A stretch of DNA of 64,000 nucleotides from Spirodela intermedia (Eukaryota > Streptophyta > Magnoliopsida > Alismatales > Araceae). Each line of letters begins with the position of its first letter. The stretch's first letter is position 1. The notes beneath the pieces are model-generated. The model did no database searches, was not told where the DNA came from, and saw only the letters and a list, made by a program, of their open reading frames with translations. The stretch is taken from assembly GCA_902729315.2 (NCBI GenBank), contig LR746273.1, positions 3,635,001 through 3,699,000 on the forward strand, in the 5' to 3' direction. Of the stretch, positions 1 through 13,400 are shown piece after piece. A program made the translations under genes and the position numbers.

Positions 1-3000
1 ATCGTCCAAGTAACAAGGTAATTTATCCATCATTTTCGTTCTTTCAGAGGCAAATAGAATCGTTTCATCGCAGTACAGCATGGGAGTGGTTTTTTAAAAA
101 TCCCCTGAGACATTAGATACAGTATTCTTGGATACTAAAGCCTATACTGTTATTAAACTTTTTTGAGTCAATGCGTATCCATGTAATATAACTATTTTAT
201 ACAAATGATCTTTTAAGTTGCCATGCAAACGCACAGGTTCAATGCATCCTTATTCATGGTGGGCTTCCTAAGTTCCATAAAATATTTTGTTCCTTTCTTG
301 CACGAGTGTTTTCATATACCAACCTTTAACCTCGAATGAACCTATTGTAGGTGCCTAATGTATGAAGCCTAGTATATCAGTATACCATAACTAAATGACA
401 GTCAATGCTCAAAACATGACAATGAACACATGACAGAATCAAAGATGAAAAAAATTGGGCTGACTACATAACTTGATCCACATATAGAACTTACCTTCAG
501 TGGAATATCATGAAGACCTACGTATTAATAAGAAATATATCAAAAACTAAACGAAAAAGCAAAAGATGAGTTATGTTTATTAAGTGCTCTCTGATAGTGT
601 TCAGTGCTCACTCGAATAACATTCATTGAACTGGTTACATTTGGATCTTCCAAATAGCTTAGATTTAGATGATTCCTTTTGGCCCATATGCATCGTTATT
701 CCATTTTTAATTAGTTATAAGCCCCGTTTCAAGCTATTTTTAATCCCAATAAATTTTAATCCCAAGCTATTTATAATCCCGGATTTTTAATATTTTATTT
801 TAATTCTTTCTGCTATACTTTTTATTTTGTCCAATCATGTGCCACTTTTTTTTTATCTCACCAACGCTTCCGTGAAGATCTTTCATGTTGTGGAAGAAAC
901 ATGAATGATATTCTAATACTTTCTGTGAAGAAAGACCTTTTCCAGATGCTGTGACAAAGAGGCACTAACATTTTCCTAATATTCAGGTTTTATTGTATGA
1001 TGACTCCAGTAAATTGCTAGACAACAGACTTTTGAGGAAAGATGAACTGATTGAATGTGGAGTTACACTTACTTTCGAAACTCATCTCGTTGACATTGGT
1101 GAACTTGATGAAACTCACAACCCCCTCCAGGATATGCATGCCGATGGTAGTCATGGGAAATCAAAAGTAAAAGTTGGGAGAGTGCAGAAATTTGAAGGTT
1201 CTTTCCTGGGTACATTTTTACTGGCATTTTGTAACTTACTTTTTGGGATACAAATCGTATGTTTTATTTTCAAAGCCATTTGAATAATATTTCTTCTTTT
1301 TACTGTCGAGCAAAACAAAAGGAGGTTTTGTATAATACTTTTTATGTGATGCAAGTTTTGATGAATGTTTAATTTTTTTATCAGTGTTGAATCTGCTTCA
1401 CTGTCCAATCTTCATTCTCATTAGTGATCCAAGAATAATGGTTCATTCACACTATCTGCTGTTCTTGTACTCTTAATGAGTTTCTCCATCTGTTAAAAGT
1501 CATCTATCCGTGCTGAGTAAACTGAAGACCATCAGGAAAAGAATCTTCAAACCTAAAATTTCATGCTTCGACCCAAAATTTAGACAAAAAGGATTATGAC
1601 ATACTGACAGGATCAGGTGGTAATATTACAAGCTGTCATTTTCTTTTAGTTCCTTCATGAGTATCTGTCACATTTTACTAGTTGTATTATCTATATTTAT
1701 TATTAGTGTGTGAAGCTTATTATACTTTTTTGCCATGGTGATTTTCGTCCTGTTGCATTATTTAGCTTATGATTTTAAGTGTTCATTTTAAGTGCACTTA
1801 TAATTGCAGTGAAGAAGAACCCTCGAGATATAGACAGATCAACAAATATTTCTGCCAATGATGTCAGAGTTAAAGACAGTGGTCAGTCGTTTCACGCATC
1901 AATTTTAGTATTGCACTTGTCTTCTATTTTTGATAATGGTATGAGCTATCAGTTGCAAAACCTGATTCCTTTTCCCTCTTGTGAATCATTCTTTTAGCTG
2001 TTAAGGTATACATATATTTCGCAATACCATCTAGAATAGGATGATGTTTCACTTTAAAGAGTTGTTACAATATTATGTGCTTCAAGGATATCCGTCAAGA
2101 GATGTGACCAATTATGAGGAAAGCTATTTTAGCTTAAAGCTGTTTAGTGATTTTCCATGAAAATTGTTTCCAGATCATTTCACAAGTAAGATGTGGTGAA
2201 ATGAATTTTGTCTTGACGAGGACTATTTTGTACTAGCTCTTCTAATGATTAATCTCCACTGCAGAATGGGATGTCTTGTACACTGCTCAAGTTACCCAGA
2301 AAGCCAAGAGATATCATGATGGGGTCCTGAGACGTGTGACATGTGGCTCACATATGGCCCAGGTTGAGTTGCCTTTTCAGCACTATTGTTATTTTTCTGG
2401 CTGTTTTCCCAAGGAATCTAATCGTCCCTTTTGGGCACTGACATTGTTTACCGTAATTTCTTACTGTAGAGATGCTGCTGACGTTCTTATCAGGAAGCAT
2501 TCTGATTGCATCCCATTGGAACTTTTAAAGGCGCATTTTTGTCGAAATGAATATTTTTAAATGACATATAATGGTTATGGTTATTTACATTCTGGAGCAT
2601 AGATTTAGACTTTGACATTGGACTTCTCATGAATCATATGTTTATAGCATATTAGCTAGTTCTTTGCTAGACATAAGCCATCCTTAAGTGATATTTTATA
2701 TGGAATTTTTTTTCCATGATAGTGGCATATTATATTGTCAAAATAATGCAAGTATTGCTTATGACATTTTATTGTTGTTATCATTAATGTATCTATGGAC
2801 ATTTGAACTCTTTCACTTTGAAGTAATCATTATGAATTTTATATTTGATAGTTGATTTTGCTAAAAGAAGATGGATCAACTCTGAGCACCAAGTTCCAGA
2901 AATTATCTGAATGTCTGGTTGTTGGAAATACATATGAGATGCCTAACTATCTTGTGGAGATCTGTGCCCAGCGAAATGTTCTGGAAGGTAGGTTACATTA

Positions 3001-6000
3001 AGAAGTTATATACTTGCTTGGCTTCTTTTTCCCATCATCACATCACAGTATGCAGAACTTGTTTTGGAGACATCCCTTGTTGATATTTTAGGCTCTAGTG
3101 GGCTTCAAGCCTCTAAGAGAGTTAATATTTAGTAGAAAGCTACAACTAAGTAACCCTGAAACTTCCAATGCACTATTTCGTTCAAGTTTCTTCTCACTGT
3201 TCAAGTGTTGTTTTTCTACAAAGAAAAAGTAATCTTCAGAATTTCTTGTGCACACTGTATTCCCATTCCAGTTCAGTGAAGGATGTAAATAAATTTGTTG
3301 TTACTCCCTACTTCCCAAGTGGGCAATCATGCCCCCACGAAGGCCTCTTTGGAGCGTTGGTCTAGCCATAATGAATGGCCCTCATTTTACATTGAGCTTT
3401 CTCGGAACCCATCATGTAGGCTGATAATGTAAAGAGGGGCTGCGAATTTGAAGGAGGGTCTTTTCACCTTTTTAGAGGTATTATACCCTTTTTAAATGAC
3501 ACAATGGAGTACAGCATACCTTCGAATAATATTTCTGTATATGCTCCTTTTTAGGCTCTTCATCTTAGGTGCTTAAATTTAAATCCAGCAAAGATGGGGG
3601 ATTTTTTCAAATCAACGTTTCTTAAAACTAAAAAAACGAAAAGAGTAGCTATAAATAAAAATTAAACACTTTTCTTGAAATCGGACAGTACGAGATTCTT
3701 ATTAATAAAAATAATATGACCTCTGAAAAAGAAACCTCTGCATATTAGTAGTCTGAACACCACCATGGTGTCAGACATAAGATGATTAAAAAACTACAGA
3801 ACTAACTAGCCCAAAATGGTAGAACCACCTTCCTCACACAAACTTCAACCACTCATTCAATTCGTTTCACACTGACAAAACCTTATCAAATGTTCTAATT
3901 TTTCTCCATCATCAACAAATCGAATTTAACTCCTACAACACAAATATTCCAAATTTTCTCTATCATCAACACGCGAGCAACAAATTGCATATTAATCAAA
4001 TCCCCTTTAAAAACAAATGTTAGAAATTTTCCCTGTCATCGCAACACCGGCAACAATTTGCATATTAATCAAAGAATTTGCATGATTTTCTTATTTTTGA
4101 GGAATAATGAGAATGAATGTGACGTTATGAGCTATGAGCATCTAGCTGCTAAGAATAGCAGTTGCTGTGGTTTTGCGTGCTTTATCATTGTGAGCTTCAG
4201 AAAAATACTTTATCAATAAGAAAGATCCTCTAAGATAAAAAATTCAACAGCTTAAATGATTGTCTGGAAATTTTGAGGAAATTTAATGTTTGTTTTGAAT
4301 TTAATCACTAACGAGTGCCGCTGTGATCAAGTTGCACTGTTCCCCTTTTTTTAAAGTCAATTAACCTGACTGATACCAAGAACCAGCTGGAGTCACATTT
4401 TAGCTACTCATGTGTTACAGCACAAGTCACATGAGAGTCAGTCTGATTTGGGGTAAAGTTAAATTGACCAAATGAGTCAACTAGGCAGTTCTTTTTTAAA
4501 TAAGAAATCAAATCGCCAGATATTTTCATTTCTAGTGCAAAATTACGTCAATTTCAACTTGTTTTGGTTGATTGCATACGATCCTATAACTTCTTGATCG
4601 GCCATTGCCAGTGATACTCTTAAACATGATTTTTTTGGTACTTGTTAAGTTAGATTTGACATTTAAAAGCCTTTCCTTTAGATTCTATGTTCATATTAAT
4701 TCATTCATGAGTAAACTTTTTAAAGCATATCTGCATACTCATTGAAGTTGATAAATTATGTTTATTCTCTAATGACTAGCTATCAGCCTTGGATGCAGTA
4801 GAGAAGAATGGTGAGTCTCAAAGAAGAATCCAGAAAAAAAATCCTCCAAATGCATTGGACGCTAGTATGAAAGGTTAGTCTCATATGATAAAAGGTACTC
4901 AGCAAAATGTTTCTTTCTTAAAAAATTCTGAGAGCACGTGTTTTCCTTAAACCTCGTGTATGGCTTTTTGATTCTTAAAATATTCTAACATGATTGTATG
5001 GCTTTTGGATTCTTAAGAAAATGTTTTCAATCACATGTGCATTCCCTTTGAAGCTGATCAGATGTGCTTGTTTTCTAATGCTGGAGGTGCCACTTTTGCT
5101 TCCTGGGTGCACCAGACATGAATATTGACTCCCCTTGTATTAGCCAGAAAAATAATCTTTGAAAGGCAAAAAGAGTTCCCATAAAAGGTTATGTTTAGTA
5201 TTTCCTATACAAAAAAAATTTATGAATAGGTTTCTTCTCGAAAACCCTTTCAGATAATTTATTGGGCATATTTTAATTTGTTGACTTATTTGTAGATGTT
5301 AATTTGATATCTGTTTGCTGGACGCCGTAGACAATACTAGTGAAGCACATACCTGCAGCCAAAAGCTTTTCATCCAAAAACAATAAGGGCTTGTCAAAAG
5401 GATTGGTTATCATCTCCTTATATTGTAGTGCCGCCTGCTACTCCTTGCCAGAATAGTAGCGACTGTAATAAATTCTTCTAGTATGACCGTACTTGGGCTC
5501 TTTAGGGTAATGTTTATTTGTAATTTTATCCCGCTTTTTGGATAGAAAAAATTTGAATGAACTAGCTGTCTGTTTGCAAAAGACTAATGTCAATCCATGA
5601 AAAGGATAATAGAACAACCAATGGTGATCAGTATTTTTACTAGTTATTTGTTTTGGAACTAGTCATTCGTGCACACAATCTTTGCCGTTGTTGACATAAT
5701 TCTATTCTATTAAAATAAGTGATTTTAGATGACTTTGTCCATATCACCAGTGAGCCCAAAGCCTGAATCGCATACCAGTGACCGACAGAAAGATCTTTCA
5801 AGATCATTGAAGACCAGTTTGACAGGTTGGTTTTCGGCTTCCAGGTCTCTCTATTGCCCTTTATGTTAAATTTCATTTGTACACTTTTACTTTGAAATTA
5901 ATGAAAAATTATTTCCTAGTATTTCCTCTAGTGCAGTTCTAGTTTCCATGGGGACAAATAGGCTGGGAATAGGGATAGATTGAACCACTGATAGATAATC

Positions 6001-8501
6001 CCATTTCTAATTCAAGATATGTTTTAAAGTTGGGATTATTGTGGTTAAGATTAGAGGATTGTGTGGCAACCATAGGGTTAGGATAAATATGTGTCTAGAA
6101 AATGTCCTGTCATAGACACCACATTGTTCATTGCTGTTTTCTCTAGCCCACCCACCCCAACCTTTCCCCCACCATTTCTCCCTCCAAGTGTATTTAAACT
6201 TGTGTCACTGAACCAGCACAAGGAACCGCATTAGTACCAGTATGAGGCTTCCCAAATATTTTTCACTGTCTCCGTCTTCTCCTTGCCATGGGCCTGTAAG
6301 AGCTAGAAGCTCATCTTGACAATCAGCCATTGAGACCCGCTCTCTGTCATTTTGATAGAACCGTAATGAGGAGATGACAGATGGGTGGGGACAAGTGGTG
6401 ATCTTCATGGCCATAGGAAAGTGGTCACTCGTTTAGCCTGTTTCACTTTCTCGTTTGGAGAAGTGTTTCTTGAGATGATGCTGTTGATTGATTATCGTTT
6501 ATGTGTCGTTCTAGTGTCCACTACCTGTAAAATAACAATTATCGCTTTAGTCGATGACTACTTAAAGACCAATGTGATTCTATTGAAGGTTTAGGAGCAT
6601 CCAAAAAAAAAATATCAGGCAAACCAGAGAGTAGAAGCTCAGGAGACAGCAGGTTGACAAAAGCCGAAGTTCTTACAAACAAGCCTCGTGATGGTTAGTG
6701 TACACTAACTGGGTGCTACCTTCACTTGAAGGACCTTATTTGAAAGTATGATCCATTTCCACACAGAACCATACCGAATACTTTTTATCCGATCTTGTCT
6801 CTGTCATTATTATCCGGTTGAAATTACTGTGGATTGTTTTGCCATCAAGGTTTCGAACATTGAAATTCCGGTTTCTACTTGCTTAGTTACCTCTATTTTT
6901 CAAATCTTAGGTATTTTGTTTCTATCAGCATTGCGCACTTAAATTCATGATCATATTTGATGGGAAGAAATTAGTGTTTTCTTGCAGGTTTCATGTGTGG
7001 TTGATCTTCTTGCTCTGATACATTTTTAAGTGCTGCTTTTCTCCTGGGGATTATCTTGTTCTGATAGATTCTAATCCTGGTATTTCGTCATCTTATTGGC
7101 AGCTAGCCAGATATTATCTGTTCTTAAAAGGCCATCGAGAGAGAGCGCTGCCATTGACAAACCCTGTTCTTCACAATTGCTGGGCTCGTTTCATTTCAAT
7201 TCTGAGCACAGTGGTAAGTCCTAAATTGGATGGAGAAACGTTGAATACACTTTTAAAATGATTTTGAAATTATATTTCTGGATATTACGTCTCTAAAAAA
7301 TGTTAATTCTCCAGAAACTTATTTTTCAGACATGACTAAATTGCTGCATCCTAATTGTGAGGGAGAAACACCGAGAGGCAGTAGTTCTGCTTTGTCGACT
7401 ATTTTTTGCGAGTAAGTATTTCAGATCTTGAAAAAACTGACATAGCTATTGAGATTTTTCGTGGAATGCATACGTCTAGAAAATGCCACATCTCTTATGA
7501 TTCATGTTATTTTGACCAACTTTCACTTTTTTCTCGCTTTACGATTGTCTGAGTTTCCAAATGATCTGCGTTCCTATGCACATCCCTCTCCCATCTTTCA
7601 TAGGTTAAATAATATATTAGATGACGGGTTCCAATAATTGACATCTCTCATACGACCTAATGTCTAATAATACCCCAAATATTTTCCTTTCCCTTCTGCA
7701 AATTCTGAGAAAAACGAGAATCCTGGAATAAATCAGAATCAATCGATGATCGTGAACACTTATCAAATTTTATTTGTCTACTTTAGAAAATTTTCTGTAG
7801 GACGATTCCCATTTGGATCCATCTCTCATTGGTGAATTTTTACAGTGAGGATTCGTGTAAAACCCCTGTTCCAGAATGTGAAATCAAGTGTACGGAGCAA
7901 GACAGCCTTGACTTAGAAATAACCCAAGCATGCGCCGTGACCCTGAGCGCCGGTACTTGATCAATCTGCAGAACCATAAATTTACCGACTCGAGCAAGAA
8001 AATTTATCACAATATCCCAAAAAAAAAAACTAATGACTGTTCTTCTAATCTAGCAGAAAATGGTTCAAGTGGGACGGTCCCCACCGAAGAATCTCTTGGA
8101 TCACACCCAGAGCTAAGACCCGAGCCTGGCAGTGGACTGCTAAATGGAGAAGCAGGTGCTGATAAGAAGCTGAAGCCTACCGGTTATTTCTCTTGACCCT
8201 CTTCCTCATCTTGATTCAGCCTGCTCCTCCGTGTACATATACAGGTCTGCATGGTGATATACTGCCATTTCTAGAGCGTGGAGAGGACAGGAACAAGGTC
8301 AAATTGATGAGTTTCTAATTCAAAGTTGGTCACTGTTGGGTTGGAATTAACGGTTTGGACTCATCCGGATTCGTGAATATGAAGCAGAAACTGTCAGAAG
8401 AGGAAGAACATGAGGGAGTTCCACCTTCAGCTTCCCCGAGTCCGCCAGCCTCTTCCACCAGCGGCAACTTCCCCAGTTTCGACCTTGGCTTCGAGGTATA
8501 G
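1..8501 (+). CDS. Protein with tandem ZGRF1-like N-terminal (DUF2439) domains, 5' partial
   Basis: The protein carries two copies of the DUF2439/ZGRF1-like N-terminal domain. In other eukaryotes this domain is found on DNA-repair helicase-type proteins; the plant proteins lack the helicase, and none is seen here. Exons by phase matching: <1-17, 987-1209, 1810-1881, 2265-2362, 2852-2987, 4787-4873, 5751-5825, 6595-6693, 7103-7213, 7330-7411, 7846-7952, 8054-8182, 8245-8297, 8388-8501 (about 466 residues in the window). Copy 1 reads VLLYDDSSKLLDNRLLRKDE and LTFETHLVDIG. Copy 2 reads EWDVLYTAQVTQKAKRYHDG, LKEDGSTLSTKF and YEMPNYLVEICAQRN. The rest is a low-complexity Ser/Lys-rich linker ending FPSFDLGFEV. 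The start codon lies left of the window. The 3' end is less certain: the 8183-8244 intron is only 62 bp, and without splicing the frame would stop at 8196. Molecular function in plants is not established; a nucleic-acid or repair role is inferred from the domain. Confidence 0.82.
2988..4786 (+). other. Long intron of the ZGRF1-like gene
   Basis: AT-rich intron between the second DUF2439 domain and the linker exons. No conserved coding segment was recognised on either strand. The short open frames inside it look random. Confidence 0.6.
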
Positions 8502-10499
8502 CGCTCAGAACCTCTCTGCACATGGGAGCGCAGCATGGAAGAGCAAAAATAGTACACATTACATCACCTTTCATTTTTTTTCCACCAAGTGATTCAACCT
8601 TGGGCCTGCATCTGATCTTCACACAGCCCCTTGACTCTTGAGTGACATGGATCTTTATTGTTACAAGAAAAAGTTGCGCAAATTTTCATGGATTAAACCG
8701 CACACGATACCTTCAAAACTGCCGCCTTGCACCTTTGCAGTCCAGAAAATCTGGCCTCAAATTGATGCACATTTCTCTGCTTTAGATTGGCCATGTAACC
8801 TTGTTCACGTCTGGGAAGCATCTGACGATTAATGAGAGTATGATTTCACCACGTTTACTAAAAATGCACCAAAAGCTCTCCATGGAGGTTTCTGGGGCGA
8901 TTACTTAAAAATAAGATTTACTGAAAGAGGACGCCATTTGGGGCCATCACTGGTTGAAACTGTAGAGTGAATAAAAAAGATATAGCTCCTATATTTCTTC
9001 CAACGTCTCAAAGATAGCCTGACAAATGCTTTTAACCCTCTCCTCCTGCTTCTAAAAGCACTCTGTAAAGTCTCTGGAAATCGTATCTGCTGAACTCCCG
9101 CATTATGCTTTTGCCCTGCTAAAATATGAAACAAGGCCATTGAGACACACCATTTTATTGCTCATAATTTTGGGGCTCACCGAATCAAAGCTTAGTCAAG
9201 CTGCCATCATTTTATAGCGTGATTTTATATAACGGTTAATTCAACAGTAATTCGGCTTTAGTAGTACTACTCCATGGAGTCCCTTCCGGCCATTTTCATA
9301 ATAGACAAGTTCTTCAAGATGGTGCTTATTGTTCCATGTTAAGTCAAGTGATGCTTATTGTGTTTGCCCCCAACTATTCCTTACCTAAGGTCATCCCCTA
9401 ACATGGACTGCCCTGCCCCAATGCCTTTCCATTTTTAGTTGTGATGCTGTGATCGGAAGGTATCTCTTGGATTATTCAGTCAGTAGACAGTAAGGAAATT
9501 GGCAACTTTTTCAGACCGCACATGTTGCTTGCAATACTTGGTTCAATCGCACGACCAATTACTGGGGAGAGTCCTTTTGAGGGCGTCGTTGGTTATTTGC
9601 CCCATACGACCAATTACCCCCCCCCCCTCCCCCTACCTTTTTCCTCTTCCACCTGATGCCCACACTGAAGATTTTCTCTGATACTTACTGCGTGCTATGT
9701 ATAGAACATGTGAGAGCCTTCAGCAGATTTACACTGAGAAAACATGCCTCCGTGCCCAGGCTCATAGCTATATTCTCACACTAATCAGAAGAAAGGACCC
9801 CTCCGACGAGGATGCCTGGTTTCCCCCACCGAAGCAGTTTTCACCCTCCTACAGGGTCCCACCAAGAGTCCCCCATACCCCACCAGGGCCTGTACTTACT
9901 CATATGGTGAACAGTGCGCGAAAGGCGTTATCTCATCAGGATGGTGAACTGGTGCTGCTTGGGTTACGGAGGGTCGAGTTCCATAAACCTTGATGCCAAT
10001 CCTCAGGACCAGCACCGAGCTCTTTTGCTCGCCATTGTTGACTTCTTTAGGATCAGCCAAGATGCCATCGAAAGCAGTCAACTTGCGAGGTCATTTCCTT
10101 GGTCGGACCCAACCTCGAAATCACTACTACTGTGGGGAGCTGAATCCAGCAAGAATCTGAAGAAATTTCCACAAGGAACCTGTTAAGATTTATCAAGACA
10201 GAAAAAAAAAAATCCCACGGCCATCCAGATGTAAAAGGTGGCCTCTAATATTGACTCGTTAAGATTGACTGTTAAGATTGACTCGTTGAGTTATGGCCTC
10301 TAATATTCCACGGGTATATTATCAAAGAAAAAACCCATGTAAAAGGTGGGTTAATCAGAAAAATGAACATAGAAAAAAAACACAAAAACATCCAGATTAA
10401 ATCAAAAAAAGGCAGATGCATATCCTCACCTGCTCTTCAATGAGAATTCAAAGCACCAAAATCAGGAAAAAAACAAAAAAATAATGAGTAAAGCTATTT
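8502..10499. other. Convergent intergenic region with 3' UTRs
   Basis: This spacer lies between two convergent stop codons (ZGRF1-like gene and ATAD3) and should hold both 3' UTRs. An 11-base C run lies at about 9617-9627. Near 10230-10349 a short repeat cluster has two copies of a TGTAAAAGGTGG word and several copies of GTTAAGATTGACT. An open frame at 9697-9993 (98 codons) has no recognisable homology and no splice support, so it is not called a gene. Confidence 0.6.
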
Positions 10500-13400
10500 T
10501 TAGGGCGCCTGGTCGGCAGCTGCAAGCTTCCTCCTCTGTTGGTGCTCAGCAACCTTGTAGTCAACAACTTCCAGGAACAAGCCCGGGTCAAGCACACAGT
10601 CCTTGCTCCCATAGACAGCCGCCTGAACGCCGGCCATCAACTTAGCCACCTCTCTACCAGAGAACCCCTCAGTCTTAGCCGCAGCCTCCCTGATAATATC
10701 ATCGGTCAGATTTCTCATCTCAATCTTCTGCTGCTGCCTCCGGAATAAGGAGCGCCAACCAGGTCGCCTCTCTCCTGCTCTTGCAATGTACTTGTCGAGG
10801 TAGAGCTTGAGAAGCTTGAAGCGTTCATCCTCCCCTGGCAGGGGAAACTCGAGGACCTCGTCAATACGGTCCGAAACTGCAGAGTCGAGGTCGCCCGGTC
10901 GATTCGTGGCCAGAGCAAGCACAATATCCTTGGATTGATCTCCAGTACGGAAGAGAAGCGCATTCAACGCGCTCCGCTGGGCTTCACTCATGTAAGTCTT
11001 GTTCCTCCTGCAATTATTTTCTTTTGTCATATGGCCGCATAGATCTGTGCTCAAAAACAAGAACTAAGGACAGTGGATGATCAGATAAAGACTAGCTTAG
11101 AAGCATTCCATAGAAACAGCCACGGGCATCGACATCTTCCCTGTGGCGAAGAGGAGCAGAAAGAGAATAATAGGCAATGACATTGGCAGCGGATGATTTT
11201 GCACAAAAGACTGATGAGGTCTTACAACTGGGTGATGCTGGTCCAAAGCATAGGAGGGAGAGGGGTGTGGGAGGGATGGCTCAAAGAATATGACGAGGTT
11301 GATTCGTCCGTGCTCTTGAAAACGTGTACACGGATCTGTACGGCTCCATTTATGCATGCGACCCTACATAAAGATCCGTGTGTATCTATGCTCAAAGACC
11401 CATTTCAGTGAAAAACTACCTTCTGCACACGTTTTTCATATATAAGATGTTGGAAATAGCGTGGCGATCGATGCAAGTTGAGATATTAGAGTTTGGGTTT
11501 TGTTAGCCTGGAGATGAAGCGAAGCATGGCAGTAAGTAACGCAGTAATCTACGCGAGTATTGAAGACTCGCATGGAGCAGAGCGCACTTACTCGCACAAG
11601 AATGCATCTGCTTCATCAATGAAGAGCAGCAAACCTCTTCGAGACTTTTTGGCCCAATCAAATAACTGATGTATCTTGGTCACAGCCTGAGGCCCAAGAG
11701 GAGCAACATCGCCACCGGTCATCAATGCATAGTCAAGGCCCTGAGAAACCATGCCAAACAGGTAAATAACCATGCCTTGGAGAAGCTCATTTTTCTTCGT
11801 CTAGGGGGGGAGAAAAAAAATACTAAATGCATGACATGACGTACAGATTTCTGAGCAAGCTCTCGAGCAGCCATGGTTTTGCCTGTTCCTGGGGGACCAT
11901 AAAACAGCATGTTGCGAAATGGCGCTTGATGAGCCTTGGTATTCGCAGTTGCACTGGCAAGCTGTTGGATTCTCTTCTGCAGAGAGGGATGCAGAATCAC
12001 ATCACCAAACCCATTTCCATTCGCTCCAGAGCCAACTCCTCTATCAGCCTTCTTGAACAATGAACTAAAAGAACAAGAGAGAAAACCAGACCAAGGGTAC
12101 TTCCCTCTGGATGACTCCCTAATCAGCGATGGCTGACCTAGTATTCTGTCGATGTAGCCCCAAACAACCCGAGCACCCTCTCTGTTCAGGCAAAAGAGCA
12201 AACAGAAGATACTCTCGCTTAGAAGGAAAAAAAAAAAAAGAAAAAGGAAAAATGATAAGCACCCATCAAGTATTAAAAAACAACTTCAGCCCACAAAACA
12301 TAAAGTAGAGAAGGCGAAACTTCAATTTTAATTCCATTATCGCCCTCAAAACTTTGCCCAAAAGCATGAAAGCAAACTTTCAGCCTAGATAATGGTGGCA
12401 ATTCAGCCCACACGTGAAGTTGTTGATCGACCAATCTACAGCACACCATCATACAAGGGACCAAGCTGCTACCATCGAAAAAATTAACTAATGGTTTCAC
12501 TTGCACTAGTGAGAAGGCGAATGGAACAAAGAGCTTGTCTCTGGAAAGGAAAATAGGCAATTCAATTGTCTCTTAGGAGATAAACCCACTCTTTCTGCGA
12601 ATATGAACAGGGATTTCTTCCGCATATGGATAAGGGCAACCGAAGCCCCTTCTGGTCAATTATGATTAACATCCACCATGCAACCTAATGTTGTGGATCT
12701 AATGCAACATAATGAATTATCGTACAGTTAGGTCTTGGATAAGTTAAGATAGCACGGCATCGAAGCTTAGAAATGTGGAAAATGTCCTCAGTGACTTAAA
12801 GAGGACGATCATGTTGTTGTTGCATTAAGATTCAAACTGCAATGTATACTCCTTGTGAAGAAATAAAGAGCATAAATGAATGATGAACAGGAAATTAAAT
12901 CTCTAAAAAGTGAAAGAAAACCTGGTTGTGTAGACTCCTGCAGCAAGGGCAGTTACACCTCCAACAGCTACGATCAACTTATTCTGATCAGTCAGTATAG
13001 CCCGCAAACCTCCTGCATTATTGGTTCCACGAAAAGCAAATGGCATAATTTAGACAATCTTAGGACGAAAACAGGAAAAATCATATTATTCTGATCAATC
13101 AGTTAAACCCCTAAAAAAATAAATTAACCAGGAAACAAAAAGCACGATTAACCAATCTTAAAATAGAAATTGCCACTGACAGCTGCCATCAAATACTTTC
13201 GTTTAACATGTGTGTTGGTGAAACGTACCATGGACGAAGTCAAGCATGGAGTAACCATGTTCTTACATGGTCTTTCTCTCTAGTTATAAAGTTAAGATCC
13301 TCCTATGGCAACCTAGACCACAAATAGGCAATGATATGGTGTATGTTTTTAAATAACCATAAACTAAAATTATGATGTCCACGGTAGCTTACAAATCTTA

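Noticed and set aside
5333-5400. Possible extra linker exon in the ZGRF1-like gene
   Set aside because: The acceptor is acceptable, but in the required phase the frame hits a stop, and no GT donor fits before it. The exons on either side already join in phase without it.
9697-9993. 98-codon plus-strand open frame between the convergent genes
   Set aside because: No recognisable homology, no splice context, and it lies within expected 3' UTR space.
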